DNA of 64,000 nt from Rhododendron vialii (GCF_030253575.1 NC_080568.1:10849001-10913000), one strand, 5' to 3'; counted from the stretch's first letter, positions 1 to 13,350 are shown. The notes: generated by a model from the letters alone, not told the origin. Numbers and translations: made by a program.

Positions 1-543
1 AGAAAACAAAATATTTTTGTTCTGAAATGATAAATCTATGAAAAATGTTAATTAATCACTATGTACATCTGAAATTACAATAAATCAAAAATTTTTTTTG
101 CTCGGCTACAATAAATCATTTAACACGAGGTAAGAAGTATCCAAAAAGGATAAACACTACGACACATTCAAAAATAAAAATAAAATAAAATAATAGTAAA
201 CAAGCGATACGTAATAGAGGGGTGGCATTTTGTTATTTTTGATCGCTAAAAATATTGCACACTATTGAAGCATCTTGAGGCTTATTATATTAGCCAAGTA
301 CACTAGATAAGTAGAACTAGGGTTTTTATTATTTTGGTTGGGAAGAGGTAGTATTATGCTGTAACGAATCAGTAAATGTCATGAATATTTGCAACTGAAA
401 TCGAGGAACTTCAATATAGAAAAAGAACTTATGTACATTTTAGAGAGAGAGAGAGAGAGAGAGAAGTTAGGATGGAGTGCGTTCCAAGACATAATGATTA
501 CATGGGTCTTGGGCTAAGCGGAAAGGGGTGGCGTGGAAATAGC

Positions 544-582
<39 letters not shown>

Positions 583-754
583 CGAGACTCACGAGGGGTA
601 CCAAAGGCAAAGCAAGGTTAAAAACCTCTTTTTATCATGATACTCCTGCATCACACATTCTCTCTCTATATCTCTTTTTCACTGCTTTTATATTGTCTTT
701 TGTCGGTCGACAATCTGTGTGTTGTGTGTTCACTCTGTTGTGTTTGTGTTTCCC

Positions 755-823
<69 letters not shown>

Positions 824-2544
824 TATGTGTATGTATCTCTCTCTCCTACTGCCGCACTAACTAAGTGGTAATGGTAGACTTGGAACCAATCTCAGAAAGC
901 GACGATACTCTTAAGTTTTAAGTATTTTCTTATGCATAAAAAAAGACCTCATTTTCTTTGAGATTTTGATTCTAGCAATCCAAAATTTAGCGTCGGTGCT
1001 CCAAAATATGAAATTTTGGTACTCCGCTTGTTTAGAACTTGATTTTGTCACTCCATTTTTTGGAGCACTGACATAAATTTTTGAAACGTCAAAATCAATA
1101 TTCTTTATTTAGAGCACTTGAATCCAGAGACACAACATTAATCACAGGGAAAAAAAAGAACCATCGATAAATTTAGTGAATTTTTCCATTGACAACTTTT
1201 TCGGTAGCTCTTTTTATGATCTACTTTCTGCATTTTTATAATTTAAAATGGTAGAAATCACACTCATTTTACACATTCATATGGGTATGTACTTTACACA
1301 TACTGCACATATTCAGTATGTAAAAATGGGTATAATTCTAACATTACTCTTTCATAATTATGGTTGCTACCGATACAATAGTTCTAACTTCGAAGGATAC
1401 AACAGCAACTACTGATCAGAGTGCACCAAGGATGAACTAAATTTAAAAATTGAACATAATTTCATAACATTATTAGACAAATGACTATTTAATGAAATCC
1501 TATAGTATCTATATAAAAATTCATAACATTATTAGTGTATATTATATGGTACAAGCTCAAATGAAAGTGTATTATTGTGACATTTTCTACGGTTTTGCTA
1601 ACCTCCACCCATTAGGTGCAAGATAATATACACATAATTTCAATCAAGTTTGAATATCAATGCATATTTCACAGATATGAAGACCCTTTTACAAATATCA
1701 ATACACTTTTTTGGATATCAATACACATTTACCTATTACTATCTTATATCTTTGAGACGAATGTTAGAATAATTCCATTTTCTATTTTAACGGGATCAAT
1801 TACCAAAACAATTGTATCAGCCCATCCAGTACTCTCTTTTGACGAATGTGGTAATATATTTGTATGTCTGCGGAATTATTCCTGTAGAAATTAATGGTCA
1901 AAAAGAATGCCGTAAGAAGAAAGGAAAGTTGACCCAAACAAAGGTGAGCCAAACAGTACTTAAAACACCCTATATATATTAATATATTACGGGGGGTGGG
2001 GTGGGGTGGGGTGGGGTGGGAGAAGTGCTGTGTTGAAGCTTCACCACTACTCCTATATATTAAGGTCCCCAAGAGAAAACAAAAAGATATACTACTACTA
2101 CCCAACACTTTCACAAGATAGAGAAAAGGGAAGCTAACTAGTAGTTCGATAAGTGGAAGGCAAAGAGCAAACACTCTCTTCCATCCTAAATCAAAACCAA
2201 AAGAGGTCTGTCTTTATTCACTTTCATTCCTCCTTCCTTCCTTCCTTCCTTTTATCTCCTTGGCAGCAGATCGAGCAGAGGAAGAAGAAGAATTATTAGC
2301 CCAACTCCTTTCACCCTTTTCTCTTCATATATGTTCCCCCCTTTTCGTGAAACAAACATGAGATGATTTAGGACTCAACCCGAAAGCCCTTGAATCCCAG
2401 TCCCTTTTGGTATATCCCGATACAAACGCAGTATCGGCTCCAGGAATTTTTCAAGCCCTCACACCATCACATCGACAACTATTTTATTGAGTTGTTCATC
2501 AATTTAGGGTTGTTTTCCCCTAGGCGATTAGCTAAGTGACCTAC
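1..2544. other. Upstream region of the bHLH gene, no gene recognised
   Basis: I see no convincing coding sequence here; the open frames are short or made of microsatellite. The stretch holds (GA)n tracts at about 442-464 and 545-578, and a compound (CT)n-(TA)n tract at about 759-820 that by itself generates a spurious ORF. A hairpin-like run of 'gctccaaaat' and 'attttggtactcc' motifs lies at about 990-1075. The last kilobase is the likely promoter and leader of the bHLH gene: TATA-like sequences occur near 1970-1985 and 2053-2060. The true transcription start cannot be fixed from sequence alone. Confidence 0.6.
1991..2020 (+). repeat. (GGGGT)n tract in bHLH upstream region
   Basis: Five to six GGGGT units in a row lie about 580 bp before the bHLH start codon. 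Runs of four G at 5-bp spacing can form a G-quadruplex in principle. Whether it matters for expression is unknown. Confidence 0.85.
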
Positions 2545-2571
2545 AGAGAGAGAGAGAGAGAGAGAGAGAGG
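2545..2571 (+). repeat. (GA)n microsatellite in the bHLH 5' leader
   Basis: About 13 GA units end roughly 31 bp before the chosen ATG. In plants, GAGA tracts near transcription starts can bind BBR/BPC proteins; that role is inference here. Confidence 0.8.
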
Positions 2572-2602
2572 GAAGGGAAAGTGAATTTTGGGGTGCATAG
2601 AG

Positions 2603-5600
2603 ATGATGTGTGGAAAACAGGAAGAAGAACAAGGGGACTACTCTCAAAACATCCACAACCAACAAAATTACCAAGAACAATTCCTAGTCCAACAACAACA
2701 CATGCAACAACAACAACAACAGCAGCAGCAGCAGCAGCAAAACACTGCAAGTGATGCGTACATAGGTGATCTCTACCCGTTCCTACCATGGACCCTCCCT
2801 CCGGTCCACTCCTTCAACCCGGCCCGCGAACCCGACCCGTTCCTCCTCCCTCCTCAGCCCTACGGGGGTTTGCTGTTCAACAACAGGAGATCGTCTCAAC
2901 CGCCTCTCCAGTTCTCGTACGACGGTCTGATATCAGAGTCGCTCGGCCACGTGGTTCAGCACCCCGGCTCGGCTCCGTTCGGGCTTCAGGCCGAGCTGGG
3001 TAAGATGACCGCTCAGGAAATCATGGATGCTAAGGCCCTTGCGGCTTCTAAGAGCCATAGCGAAGCCGAGCGGCGGCGTAGAGAGAGGATCAATAATCAC
3101 CTTGCTAAGCTGCGCAGCTTGCTTCCAAGCACCACGAAAGTAAGTTGTAGGAAACGAACGTATTGCATAATTATGTGGATTAAATTTTACTCATAAGAAA
3201 AATTATTCAATTCTTTTGATGAGGTCGCGATATTTTTGAATAGTTCTTCAAAAACAAATGGGTGTTGGAATTTTTTTTTGAAATAAAAGGACTATAGGAT
3301 ACATGATATTGCATGTGAATTATTCAAAAACACTGAGCATATGTATTGCTGCAAAAATATTGAAGTTTTGTTTATATTGGATTCATCCTATTGCATGTGA
3401 ATTATTCATCCACAAGAATATCGATCAGTATATGTCGTAGGGTTGTGAGTGAAGGAGTTGAGTCGCGAGTCGGATAATGAGTTTTAAAAATATGTTCGAA
3501 CTTAGATTCTTTATAAGATTCGAGACGAGATCTCAAACCGCGGTTTGTTTGTTGAGTAGATCATGAGCTGTTAAGCTATATTTTTATTTGAACTTGCATA
3601 AACACATATAGTACTTCACAGTAAGTTTTGGGTTTGGAAACTTAATTTATTTGTGTTAACATTCCTAGTTATAAAATTGTTCAGGCTGTGCATACAAACT
3701 TACATTCTAAATTTCCATGGAACAACCGAACAGTTTAAACTCTTACACTAGTTTGTTGTTAGTCATCTAATACGGTCTGAGAACATATAATAGATCTTGC
3801 AGGGACGAAACCTTATCGTGTACTTGGTAATTAAAATTAATTATAGCACCTGACAATGTAAACAATAAAAATTATGTCGCGCGCTCACTAAAAATTTAAA
3901 GTCTTAAAGTTTTTAAGTTGGTTTGTTTATGTTGTCCATGGTTCGCAGATGCCAACCGTGTTTTTGTTTTTAAAGTCTTGTGTGGCATATGATTGTCGGG
4001 AACGAAGGTGTCAACTTGGTTGGGATGCTTTGTCTCACTTTATCATGTTGTACTGTATCCTTACTCTTCTTTTATCTTTGTAAATTCCATCTTCAAAGAT
4101 AAATAAAATCTTTTAACCGATAAAAAAAAAAAAAAAAAAACAATTGATCAACAGAAATCTAAATGTGCAGTGGGCTTTTCAATCTACATGGTCGGTTCAC
4201 TTTCTAATGTTAATTTGGATATACCAGTTTGGTTTCTTTTTATGTGGTTCGATACATATTCTGAGGTTTGTGGTAGTTCCGAGGAGAAAAAGGGGGAAAA
4301 CGGGGGAAAAAAAGGCGATCAAGAGAGAAGCGTAAATGTCGCCTCTTTGACAAGATAAAGAGAAACCAAGCAGCAGTTGAAAAGCTTCCCCATGGAAAAT
4401 TCTTGCCGGATTTTTGCACCTCAAAAATCTGTAAAAAGAAAAATAAAGGGAAGAGACAAACAAAGCATTCTTGTCAGTAAGCTACCTCTCTATGTATATC
4501 CCCCATGCCTACAAAACTATCCCATTAAAAAACACCAACTTTTGATCTATAAATATCCCTTCTCTTCTTTTCACACAGCAACAGAATATTCTCCTTATTA
4601 TAGACCTATATATTTGTCTCAATGCTTCTTTTTTTCTTTTCATAATAGGGTATCAGGATTAGTTTATGCATACCGTGTCTAATTCAGGAACTTTGAAGTT
4701 AATAACTGGGCAAATCTCAAGTGACTCATGACAGTTGTAGCAATGGCGATAGTTGAGATTTAGCTCAGGAGTGACAAAAAAGCATAGAAATTAATGTTCT
4801 GCATACAATACATTATATAGAATAGATAATTATTTTGGTTGAAAACTTATTGGGCATAATTTATTTATTTTTATTGAGCTATATGATTTGGTTACTTATA
4901 AATTTAAGTGAATTTTCATTATTTGAGACTTATACGAACAATTCAACGCAGACATTATATGCAAAAAAGGTATAAAATTATAGTGTATTTTTTTGAACCG
5001 AGAGGGTTCGTTTGAATCCTTTTTTTTTTAACAACAATTTTTTTTATTAATATTGAAATTGTTACAAGACTAATATGAGTGAGGAAATGACATCATACTC
5101 AAATAGCATTCATCTACCCAATTCGAGACCTAAATCCTACATTTGGCAAGAAGCTAAAACAAGGACACTCATTGGGCCGAAACCCGCCTAAAAGGTCAAA
5201 ACCCAAACACGTAAAAGTCAAAAAACCTAGATAAAACAATGGCTGGTGCTGCTGCGTGCTCGCAACTGATAGTGGAGTTGAACTTGCAAACTTGGAGAGA
5301 TAAGTCACTTATTTGTTGTTATGTTTCCCTCAACCAACCCCATGCATGGGATTATGTAGTCTAAATGTTAATTTAGGGTTTTCAATCTTGATAAAATAGT
5401 ACTACTAATTAGCTTCGTTTTTATTTTACTCCTTGTATAACTTGAACATTTTTTTTTGCTCGGCAAAAGGTACTTGAACATTGGAACTATTACTGGATAT
5501 ATATACCGAATTTTAAGCTATATCTCTTGATGAACATATTGCTCTGGTTGACAAAACTGAGATTTCCCACGACGTGCTATTTTGACTTTCCGGTTAAACT

Positions 5601-6964
5601 GTGTTCCTTTGCCATTGCCCTTGTTGAAAATCAATCTTTGCTAACATCTTACATAAAATAATTCATTGGATGAATGTGGCAGTACCATGCATTTTGAAAC
5701 CAAGAGCTAGCTGCAAGCTTGCAACAATGGGTGTTTTAATTTTAAACCCCATTCTGTCCAATGCCTTTTAGATACTTGACAAGGCAAATGGGGTCCTTTT
5801 TGGGCCTATTGCGATATCAGATAAACGTGATATATTTTTGGCAAGGTTAATTACTTCAAAGAATCGGGCCTATTGCGATATCAGATAAATGTGATTTTTG
5901 ACAAGGTTAATTATTTTAAAGAATCTATAAATGGAAAGTCTTGATAGTTGAAGTAGGCCTTCAAAGGATCCACATTTGCCTCAAAAAGACCGTTCAGACC
6001 CTGAAGATGATCCTGATCGACCTTTTTAATTTATTTAAATATATTGCTGAATAAGTCAAATCAATCTATTTGATATGTGCAACATACTCTTTCTAATTAC
6101 AAAGCTTTTTGATAGATGACATTAAAAGCCATAATGGTGAATGTCCTCATTTGCATTTGATATGGAAATAGTACTACACACGGCTACATCAACTTATGTA
6201 TGAGCATTATTCAGGAAAATACTGTTACATAGAACATTTTACTCAAATGCAAAACTTGACCTAAAAAAAAAATGTTGTCGTCACCATAGAACATACTAAA
6301 TAGAGCATTTGAGAATTACTAATACTTAGAATATACAGCACCTAATTTGATCACCCCAAAAAAAAAAAAAAAAAAAAAAAAAAACATCATTGAGCTTGCT
6401 GTATGTCTGAGATTTAGTTGAATTCATATGTGAATAAAACTTGGTTTCCATTTATGATTGTGTTATGAGTTTGTTATGCTTGTGAATCAGACCGACAAAG
6501 CTTCATTGCTAGCAGAAGTGATCCAACACGTGAAGGAGCTGAAACGCCAAACCTCCCTCATTGCCGAGACGAGTCCTGTCCCCACCGAGTGCGACGAGCT
6601 AACTGTCGACACCTCTGACGAGGACGGAAGGTTTGTGATCAAAGCATCACTGTGTTGTGAAGACAGGTCTGATCTCCTGCCTGACCTAATAAAAACACTA
6701 AAAGCCCTGAGGCTTAGAACACTTAAAGCCGAGATCACGACGCTCGGCGGGCGCGTGAGGAATGTGCTTTTCATTACTGGGGAAGAAGAAGAAGAATCCA
6801 ACAGTGGGGACAATCATCAACAACAGCAACAACAATACTCGATAAGCGAAATTCAAGAAGCACTTAAAGCTGTGATGGAGAAAACAAATGGGGATGATTC
6901 TCCTTCTGGGAGTGTTAAGAGGCAAAGGACTAATGTGAATATCATTGAACACAGGTCTCTTTGA
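2603..6964 (+). CDS. bHLH30: bHLH transcription factor, bHLH30/T5L1 (TMO5-like) type, two exons
   Basis: Coding exons are 2603-3139 and 6491-6964, giving 336 residues. The intron (3140-6490) has a GTAAGT donor and a CAG acceptor and sits inside the bHLH domain, between STTK and TDKASLL. I start at ATG 2603 (MMCGKQ) because the open frame upstream has only a TTG. The N-terminal half is Q/P rich, with a polyQ run at about residues 35-50. The basic region contains SHSEAERRRRERIN at about residues 153-166, followed by the HLH. A C-terminal ACT-like domain (RFVIKASLCC... to VLFITG) is at about 217-260, then a second short polyQ and the tail motif KRQRT. This combination matches the Arabidopsis bHLH30/bHLH32 (T5L1/TMO5) clade, which heterodimerises with LHW-type bHLHs and promotes vascular periclinal divisions; that role is carried over from the family. 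No disablement is seen. The intron contains a LINE-like poly-A tail and a 64-bp tandem duplication. Confidence 0.9.
3900..4140 (+). mobile_element. LINE-like 3' end with poly-A tail in the bHLH intron
   Basis: Sequence running into 'aataaaatc' and then a run of about 18 A (4123-4140) resembles the 3' end of a retroposed LINE or transcript. I could not find the matching target duplication or the 5' end, so the left border is approximate. No reverse-transcriptase coding is visible. Confidence 0.4.
5802..5925 (+). repeat. 64-bp imperfect tandem duplication in the bHLH intron
   Basis: The unit beginning 'gggcctattgcgatatcag' occurs at 5802 and again at 5866. The second copy has a few substitutions and a short deletion. 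Confidence 0.85.
6357..6384 (+). repeat. Poly-A tract in the bHLH intron
   Basis: A run of about 26 A lies about 110 bp before the exon 2 acceptor. It could be the tail of a retroposed sequence, but no target duplication was found. Confidence 0.6.
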
Positions 6965-9580
6965 ATTTCCTGTGATCATTTCTCTACCTTAATTATCTTC
7001 TTCTTCTTCTTTTTTTTTTTATTTTTATTTGTTTTATTTTTTGTGGTGTGTTTTATGCGTGTGGTGTGGTCTATTTTATATCTACAGACTGGGATATGGT
7101 GGTGTGTGCATGGTTCTGTAATAGTAGTATGTTTTTTCATTACTCGTGGAAAATACAATATGGAGGGGGTTTAACAGTTAAGTTTGAAGTTTAAGGGGTG
7201 TAACTGTAACTTCTCTATTAAATGAAGTTACAACATGACTTCTCGTGTACTGGGCAAGTGGGCATGTCTATTTTGGACAATATTTGTCTTGCAAATGGAG
7301 AATCACCTCATCCCACTTGACTTGACTTTTGACTTTTTGTTCTGGTCTTATTATGAAAATATTATCATAGGAAGGACTTGACTCTCGATCATTTTATGTT
7401 AAATTCCTAACAGAAACGTGAAGTCTGTTCCAGGTTTCTTGTGCTTTGGTTTGCCGTCAATGCTTCCGATGAGAGAGAGAGAGAGAGAGAGAGAGTGTGT
7501 GTGTGTGTGTACTTTTAGTTCCAAGTTACAGTGGGTTAAAAAACGGGGCAAAAATCTTTTTCGTGAGGAGAGAAACCTAAGATCAAGTCCTAAACATGGA
7601 AAACGTTGGACTTTTGATTGCTTCCTTTAATTGCTCCGTTTGGACGCAGACATAAGAGTTCGGGGGGTGGGGGTTGTTTTAATTCTAGTACTTACAACTG
7701 CATGTACATCTCTCTCATATTCCACACCTGAATCCCCAAGGTTAATGCTGTGATTGGAGAAAACAAAAGAGAATTAAATTCGTTTTCACCACCATGATCA
7801 CTGCCTCCACCTGATCCAGTATTCAGTGAGACAAAAGTCATGGGGGGGAGAAAGAAAAAACCTGGGTAAAGCAAGCATGCAGGTTGATAATGAAGAGAGA
7901 GAGAGAGAGAGAGAGAGAGGTGTAGGTACGTGGTGGCGTCATTGTGTCTTTTAACACACTAACAGAATTTTCACCCCTTCTTCTTCTTGGTTTCCTCTTT
8001 TCCTTTTTTCTAATTTGGGTACGTACGTTGTACTACTTACTTGACAGGTTATTCATTGCTCCAACCGAACAATCCCTACCTAGCCTTCTTCCTTATTGTA
8101 ATTATTGTGCATATGTATCTGTGGTGGGGATTTAACACCAAAATTAAGAACCGATCAACTGAATTTGCATGGCAAACAAAAAAATAGTAGTAATCGAAAC
8201 ACTTGGATGTTGGAGTATATATTCTACGACTAAAATTGCAATACGAGACGAGAGAGATACTTAATTGCATGACACTTTCGGATGGGTTAAAGATCTCCTT
8301 CTTCTTTTGATCCTACGTGGTGCACATGTTTTTCTTTCTATCTACTAGTTTATCAGCCGCAGACCTGGCCGGTCTAAAACTGGTGGACAACGCCCTATGT
8401 CATTTCAACATTTTATGGTACACTTAGGAGTTAGGATATTGAGGTTTATTAATTTTGATTTTACGAACATCTTTTCTAATCTTGAGGGAGTTTGGATTAG
8501 ATAGACCTTTTTCGTAGAGGCGTAGCGACACAACCAACACTATGCCAGAAGCAAAATACCGGTGTCAAAACTATTACAAAATGACATAAAGATCACGGTC
8601 CAAGAATTAAGAAGATCTCACTTTGAGAGTATGATTGAATAAAGGTTTTCCAAAAATTGAGATTATTTCTCTTTGAACAACCACGGTTTTACAATAAAAC
8701 CTCGATTTTCCAAAAATTGAGATTATTTCTTTCTAAACAACCACGGTTTTACAATAAAACTAAGATGTTAAGCTTTTAAAGGTCATAGTTTTGTCGTTTT
8801 TAATCACGGTTTTCACTTTTTTAGTTACGATTTTTATGAATTTTAATCACGATTCTATCATGTGATTAAAAGACAGGGACTTTTAGTTATACCTTGATAG
8901 AACACGATTTTGACTGCAAAATTAAAAGTGAAAGACCATACTAGATGACCGAGATCTTTATCTATTTTTTAATAGTTCGAACACTCTTCTGAACACATCG
9001 CCAACATTCGTACATAAATAAATGGCAAGTCATCATGAGAAAGAAGCTTTTATTGCTAGATTCATTGCATTGTCTGGAATTATGCACACATTCATATTTT
9101 GTAAGGGGTTTGTACATATTTTGTGTGCAAACAGAACAGTAGTCTTATGGTTGTACGTTAATGTTCGGTTCAAATGTACGCTAAGCATTGTTGGGTGTTG
9201 GCTATATATAGTACTTATTTTACTCAATTTGAAAAAAAATACATCAAGAGTTTCATAGGGGCACAGTTTCAGCCCTTTTAATATCACTGTATTTGAGCTT
9301 TGTCATGCCAATGCTTGTTAGCTCTCTCCTTTCACTGTTGTAGTTGTCTTTATATGTATTTTGAAAAGCTATTTGTTTATTTGTACACTGGAAGTAACTT
9401 TGTGTTGGTGGATGTAAAGGTTGATCTATGGCATTTATTTTGTAGCAATAGTTTAAAAAATTAATTAGGCAACTTTAAACTATGCATATGAAATGCGCTA
9501 ATTGGACTGGCGTAGCATGTTCTTTTATTCCCGTTCTTCTTCATGGTTGTTTTCATTTTGTTTCCATCAATACTTTATAG
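6965..9580. other. Intergenic: bHLH 3' flank and repeats, no gene recognised
   Basis: The first few hundred bases are the likely 3' UTR of the bHLH gene. Beyond that are (GA)n tracts near 7471-7495 and 7891-7919, and an exact-period 60-bp tandem duplication at 8645-8764 (unit containing 'ccaaaaattgagattattt'). No protein similarity could be recognised in any frame. Confidence 0.6.
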
Positions 9581-9809
9581 GTTCGTTGGAAGGGCTATGG
9601 GCCTAGTGACGACACATGTGAGCCAATTGATGGTTAACGTATCTACGGTTACCATTTTGTTGCTTTCTTACTATTTTAGCTTGCCATCATTTCTTATATC
9701 TGTGAACTATGCGTTTCCATTTATTATTTTTAATTTTCTTATCAGTAATTGCAAGTACAAAATAAAAGATTTCGTGACGAGTGGGTTTAAATAGAAGGTT
9801 TTGCCTCTT
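9581..9809 (+). pseudogene. Chromomethylase (CMT) fragment: chromodomain exon plus next exon
   Basis: Two pieces in correct exon order match plant chromomethylases, the DNA methyltransferases that read H3K9me and methylate CHG/CHH sites. Piece one starts right after an AG at 9580 and reads VRWKGYGPSDDTCEPIDG, a chromodomain core in which the usual Trp before Glu-Pro is Cys. Piece two follows the AG at 9744-9745 and reads NCKYKIKDFVTSGFK, then a TAG stop at 9792, then KVLPL. I found no upstream BAH or downstream methyltransferase motifs nearby, so this is an isolated, decayed fragment. A chromodomain from a gypsy integrase is the main alternative, but the second exon favours CMT. Confidence 0.6.
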
Positions 9810-10290
9810 CTAGTAAGTATTTGTTATCCAAATGCTTTACTTTTGTTTTTTTTTTTTTATAGCTAGTATTTATCATCTTTATATATGACTCAAATCACTC
9901 AATTATGCTTGGCAATCTCTGCAATCAAGGGAGATTTATTATGAAAAAGGAACGAAAACAACACTTAATTGTTGACTTTTTTTTGTTACTCTTTGGTTGC
10001 ACACTTTTGGCAACCATCTCGATTTATTTGAAAACAAATTTAGAAAAAGGAAACAAAACGAGCAAAAACAAGATTTAACATCTGGGCTTATTTTCATTCT
10101 AAGTGTTCTCCTTTATGCTTTTGGTTGAATTTTGCTCTTATTTTTCGAATTATTATGAAGGGACAGAGGTGGTCTTTGTATTGACCTTGTGGGGCTATAC
10201 CAGGCCCAAATAAACCGTTCATTTCTTTGAATTTCTGGACCCAGCCCAAACTTGACTGGACCGGACTGAACAGAGCCCAAATTGGACTAG

Positions 10291-10293
<3 letters not shown>

Positions 10294-10334
<41 letters not shown>
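10294..10334 (+). repeat. (GA)n microsatellite, about 20 units
   Basis: This is an uninterrupted GA dinucleotide tract. It creates an artificial Ser-Leu-rich frame on the reverse strand. Confidence 0.9.
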
Positions 10335-10337
<3 letters not shown>

Positions 10338-11538
10338 TGGTTTTGCTAGCGAGTGATGATCTGGTCGAACACGGATTTCTCTTCTCATTCACGAGATCAA
10401 TTCGCATCATACCGTAATCTCAGAGGTTCGTGTGGATGTTAAAGCTTTTTCATTATCTGTCCAATGTGAAATTTACGTGCCTGCTCTTAAAGTATGTACT
10501 GTTAAACCTCTGTTTGCAGCCAAAATATAAAAGAAAGTAAATTCAATTTAGGGATTGCATTGAAATTTTGCCAAAAAACATACTTTCATTTTAATGCTTA
10601 GAATTTTATTGGTCTTTCTAGTAAGTTGTTAAATTTAACATTTGCTCGCAGTATTTTACGTAGATTGAAAGTTTTCGCCGTAGAGTTTTGTGATGGCCAT
10701 GGCTTTTACCGAATTACTAAATATTTCCGTGAATTTTGAAGTTTTTTTTTTTTGATCACCGGGACCTAATTAGTGCTATGATTTCAATACCTTTGTCTGT
10801 TACTGAATATTTCCTTGACATGCAGTTTGTCGAATTGTCTCTTTAGGTCTAATTGGAATGGTTGATTAACATTCGGACTATACTAATAGGTGAACTTTTT
10901 ACTATACGCAGAATCGCGGTTAAACATGTCCATGAACTTGCAAATAGGCATGTGATTTTCTGGCGTTATTTGGAATGGTACAAATTCGTTCGCTGTATTT
11001 GTAATGACCTCGCTCCCCATCGAAAGGTTGCACAGGAAATCTTGTGTGTATGAGGGCCATGATCATTGCCTGATGGTAATGACATTGGTCAGGATCAGTA
11101 TTTTGCACAGGAGATCTTGAGTATGTAAATAGGGTCAATTATCTTAATTGTCAATCTCTGGAGTCTGCACACGTGGATGTGCCCCAATGGTTGTGACTTA
11201 CGCTATTACCGTTGTCCTCATGCATAACCATGTGGACTCGGAGACCATCTGTGTGCAAGGTCCTGAAATATTGCTCTAGGTTTGAGTGACTCTGGCCACT
11301 AGAGAAAGGCCTCTATTTGCAGGTTTGACTCTAGTGCTCAACCCCTTCATGATGGCCTGAGCGAACAAATGGGAGAGTTAGTGGCTACTACATCTCAAAT
11401 CTGAGGGTTTCATGGGGGATATTGGATGTTGTAGGAGCAGTGGCCAATTGCCCTTTAGAGTGAGCCTTAGTGGGTTTTTTCGTCTTGCAAAGTGCCATGC
11501 CTTTATTATTTGCACAAAATGGTATCATCTCGAAATTC

Positions 11539-11622
11539 ATAGGCACCTGTATAAAAAGGAATAAATGTTAGGGTACGGGTATAGGCACCTGTATACAAAG
11601 GAATAAATGTTAGGGTACGGGT
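11539..11622 (+). repeat. 42-bp tandem duplication
   Basis: The unit 'ataggcacctgtata' and what follows occurs at 11539-11580 and 11581-11622 with one base difference, so it is a recent duplication. Confidence 0.9.
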
Positions 11623-13350
11623 ATGAACCTATCGAAAAAAGTTTGAAAAGTACGAATATGGCCTACCCAAAAAAGTTTGCCAGGCATATGCCCGGAAAAA
11701 TGGCCTGGTTAGTGAAGGTCCCAACCAAAAAATTGTTGTTTCAACTTTCACACCAATCCTAAGGTATAAACTTTAGTTTGGTATCAGATGAATCTAATAC
11801 CCAAAGTTGAATTCTAAAAGCTTGCATAAATGATAGTCAAATCCTGTTTGGTTTCCTCGCTGCTGTCCAGCTCTATATAAGGTTACCCTCCAATGTGATT
11901 TCCTTCTTTTTTCAGTTTCCTGTTTTTCTGCATAGTTGCTCCCGTGAGTTGCTTCACCTGGTATGTGTTCCTGTAGATTGTTAAGTTTTGGCTTGTTTTA
12001 ATAAATGTCTATTTAAACGGGGTGGGGGGGTTTGTGTGTGTGTGGTAGGGATCCCAATAATAAGTTCAGAAATGATATATTCAGGCTGGTAATCTTGGCC
12101 ATAAATAAGTTTTCATAATTTGTCTCATTATTAGGTCTACTTTCTTTAAGATCAAAGGTTAATCGTGTGGATTTTGTTTGGGTACCTTAATATTTTTATT
12201 TCCTCTTTGTGCTTGGCAATAGATATTTTTAGAACTTTTTGTGCTAGATAGGATATCTGTTAACAATATAGGCTCCTATAACGATTTCAAAGACAGGTAA
12301 AAAAAGAAATAAAGAAACGGAAGAAGATAATTGAAAAATCCATTAAGTGTATCAAAGATTTGTTAGATGCTTCATCCACGTATTCTTGATTGATTCTTAC
12401 TGACCAGGTACATTATTTCCACACCTGAGACTGATGAAATGCTGTAGTCTGATCTTTGATGAGCAGGTAAACAAAAGTTCTTGTTTGTCAGTTCATATTA
12501 GCTATTTATCAACTGTTTGTTGGTTTCTACTTGGGTTCAATTACTCAGAAATGGGATCACAAAGTTCATCCATCAAGAAAACGAAGGCCTAAGAAAAGTA
12601 ATAGCTTCTTTTTGATAGATTCATGAATATTTTACGTGTGCAATTGTGGCATCTGGTTAGTTTTCAAGTGGCTCACTTCACTGTGAACTAGTAATCCAAG
12701 TTTCATTGTCCAGTGCGCTCTGTACATCCACTTTAAATGTTAGATTACTTTATAACAGGCAAAAGAAACTGCTAAAGGAATGCCATCAGTTCAGAGTAGC
12801 ATTGCCCATCTGATTTAGTGCTGCCAACCTTTACCTTTGTTGTTTGACATAGGGGTTCTAAAGAGTTTGAAGCTTGACCAAAAACGAAGTACTCAGTCTT
12901 GAAATAGATGGAGTGCTCATGTTTGAGCGTATCTTCTTCCTTTTTTGTAGTTGCCAGACTAAGGGGATTCACAATCTACTGCGCAGATTCGTGGATTCGG
13001 TAAGAATTTGATTCAATTCAAGAAAACTTGGTCATATATGAATACATTTTAAGAAGTCTATCTTGAATAGTAATTCACAGCCACCTGTCCAGGACTTTGT
13101 AAATTTTTAAATACAGCCGACCCCAAGTGATTGAGACATGCTGCTCGGTTTGGTATGGTTTGAATAACATGTGAAGAAAAGTTTAACTATAGAGAACATT
13201 TCACATGATACAGCCGGTTGCCAGATGAGTGGTGATGCCCTTCGCTCGCGTTGAATACATAAGAGTAACTAACTTGAAAGCCAATGCTTTACAACCTTAA
13301 GCCTCCTACTGATGCAGGATTGCGCAAAGGCCGCAATTTTCATGTGCATT

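Larger units (their letters stand above)
9810..13350. other. Intergenic region, no gene recognised
   Basis: I find no supported gene. Content includes a long (GA)n tract at 10294-10334, a 42-bp tandem duplication at 11539-11622, and a GT/GGGG-rich patch near 12020-12045. Short open frames here are unconserved by eye and lack a recognisable motif. A noncoding transcript cannot be excluded. Confidence 0.5.

Noticed and set aside
637..864. Open frame of 75 residues on + strand
   Set aside because: More than half is Ser-Leu and Tyr-Ile dipeptide generated by the CT/TA microsatellite; no domain or splice support.
2588..2602. Upstream start for the bHLH protein
   Set aside because: The codon is TTG; the first ATG in frame is at 2603 and fits the usual N-terminus.
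10853..11138. Frames of 66-72 residues on both strands
   Set aside because: No recognisable motif, no splice context, and both strands equally open.
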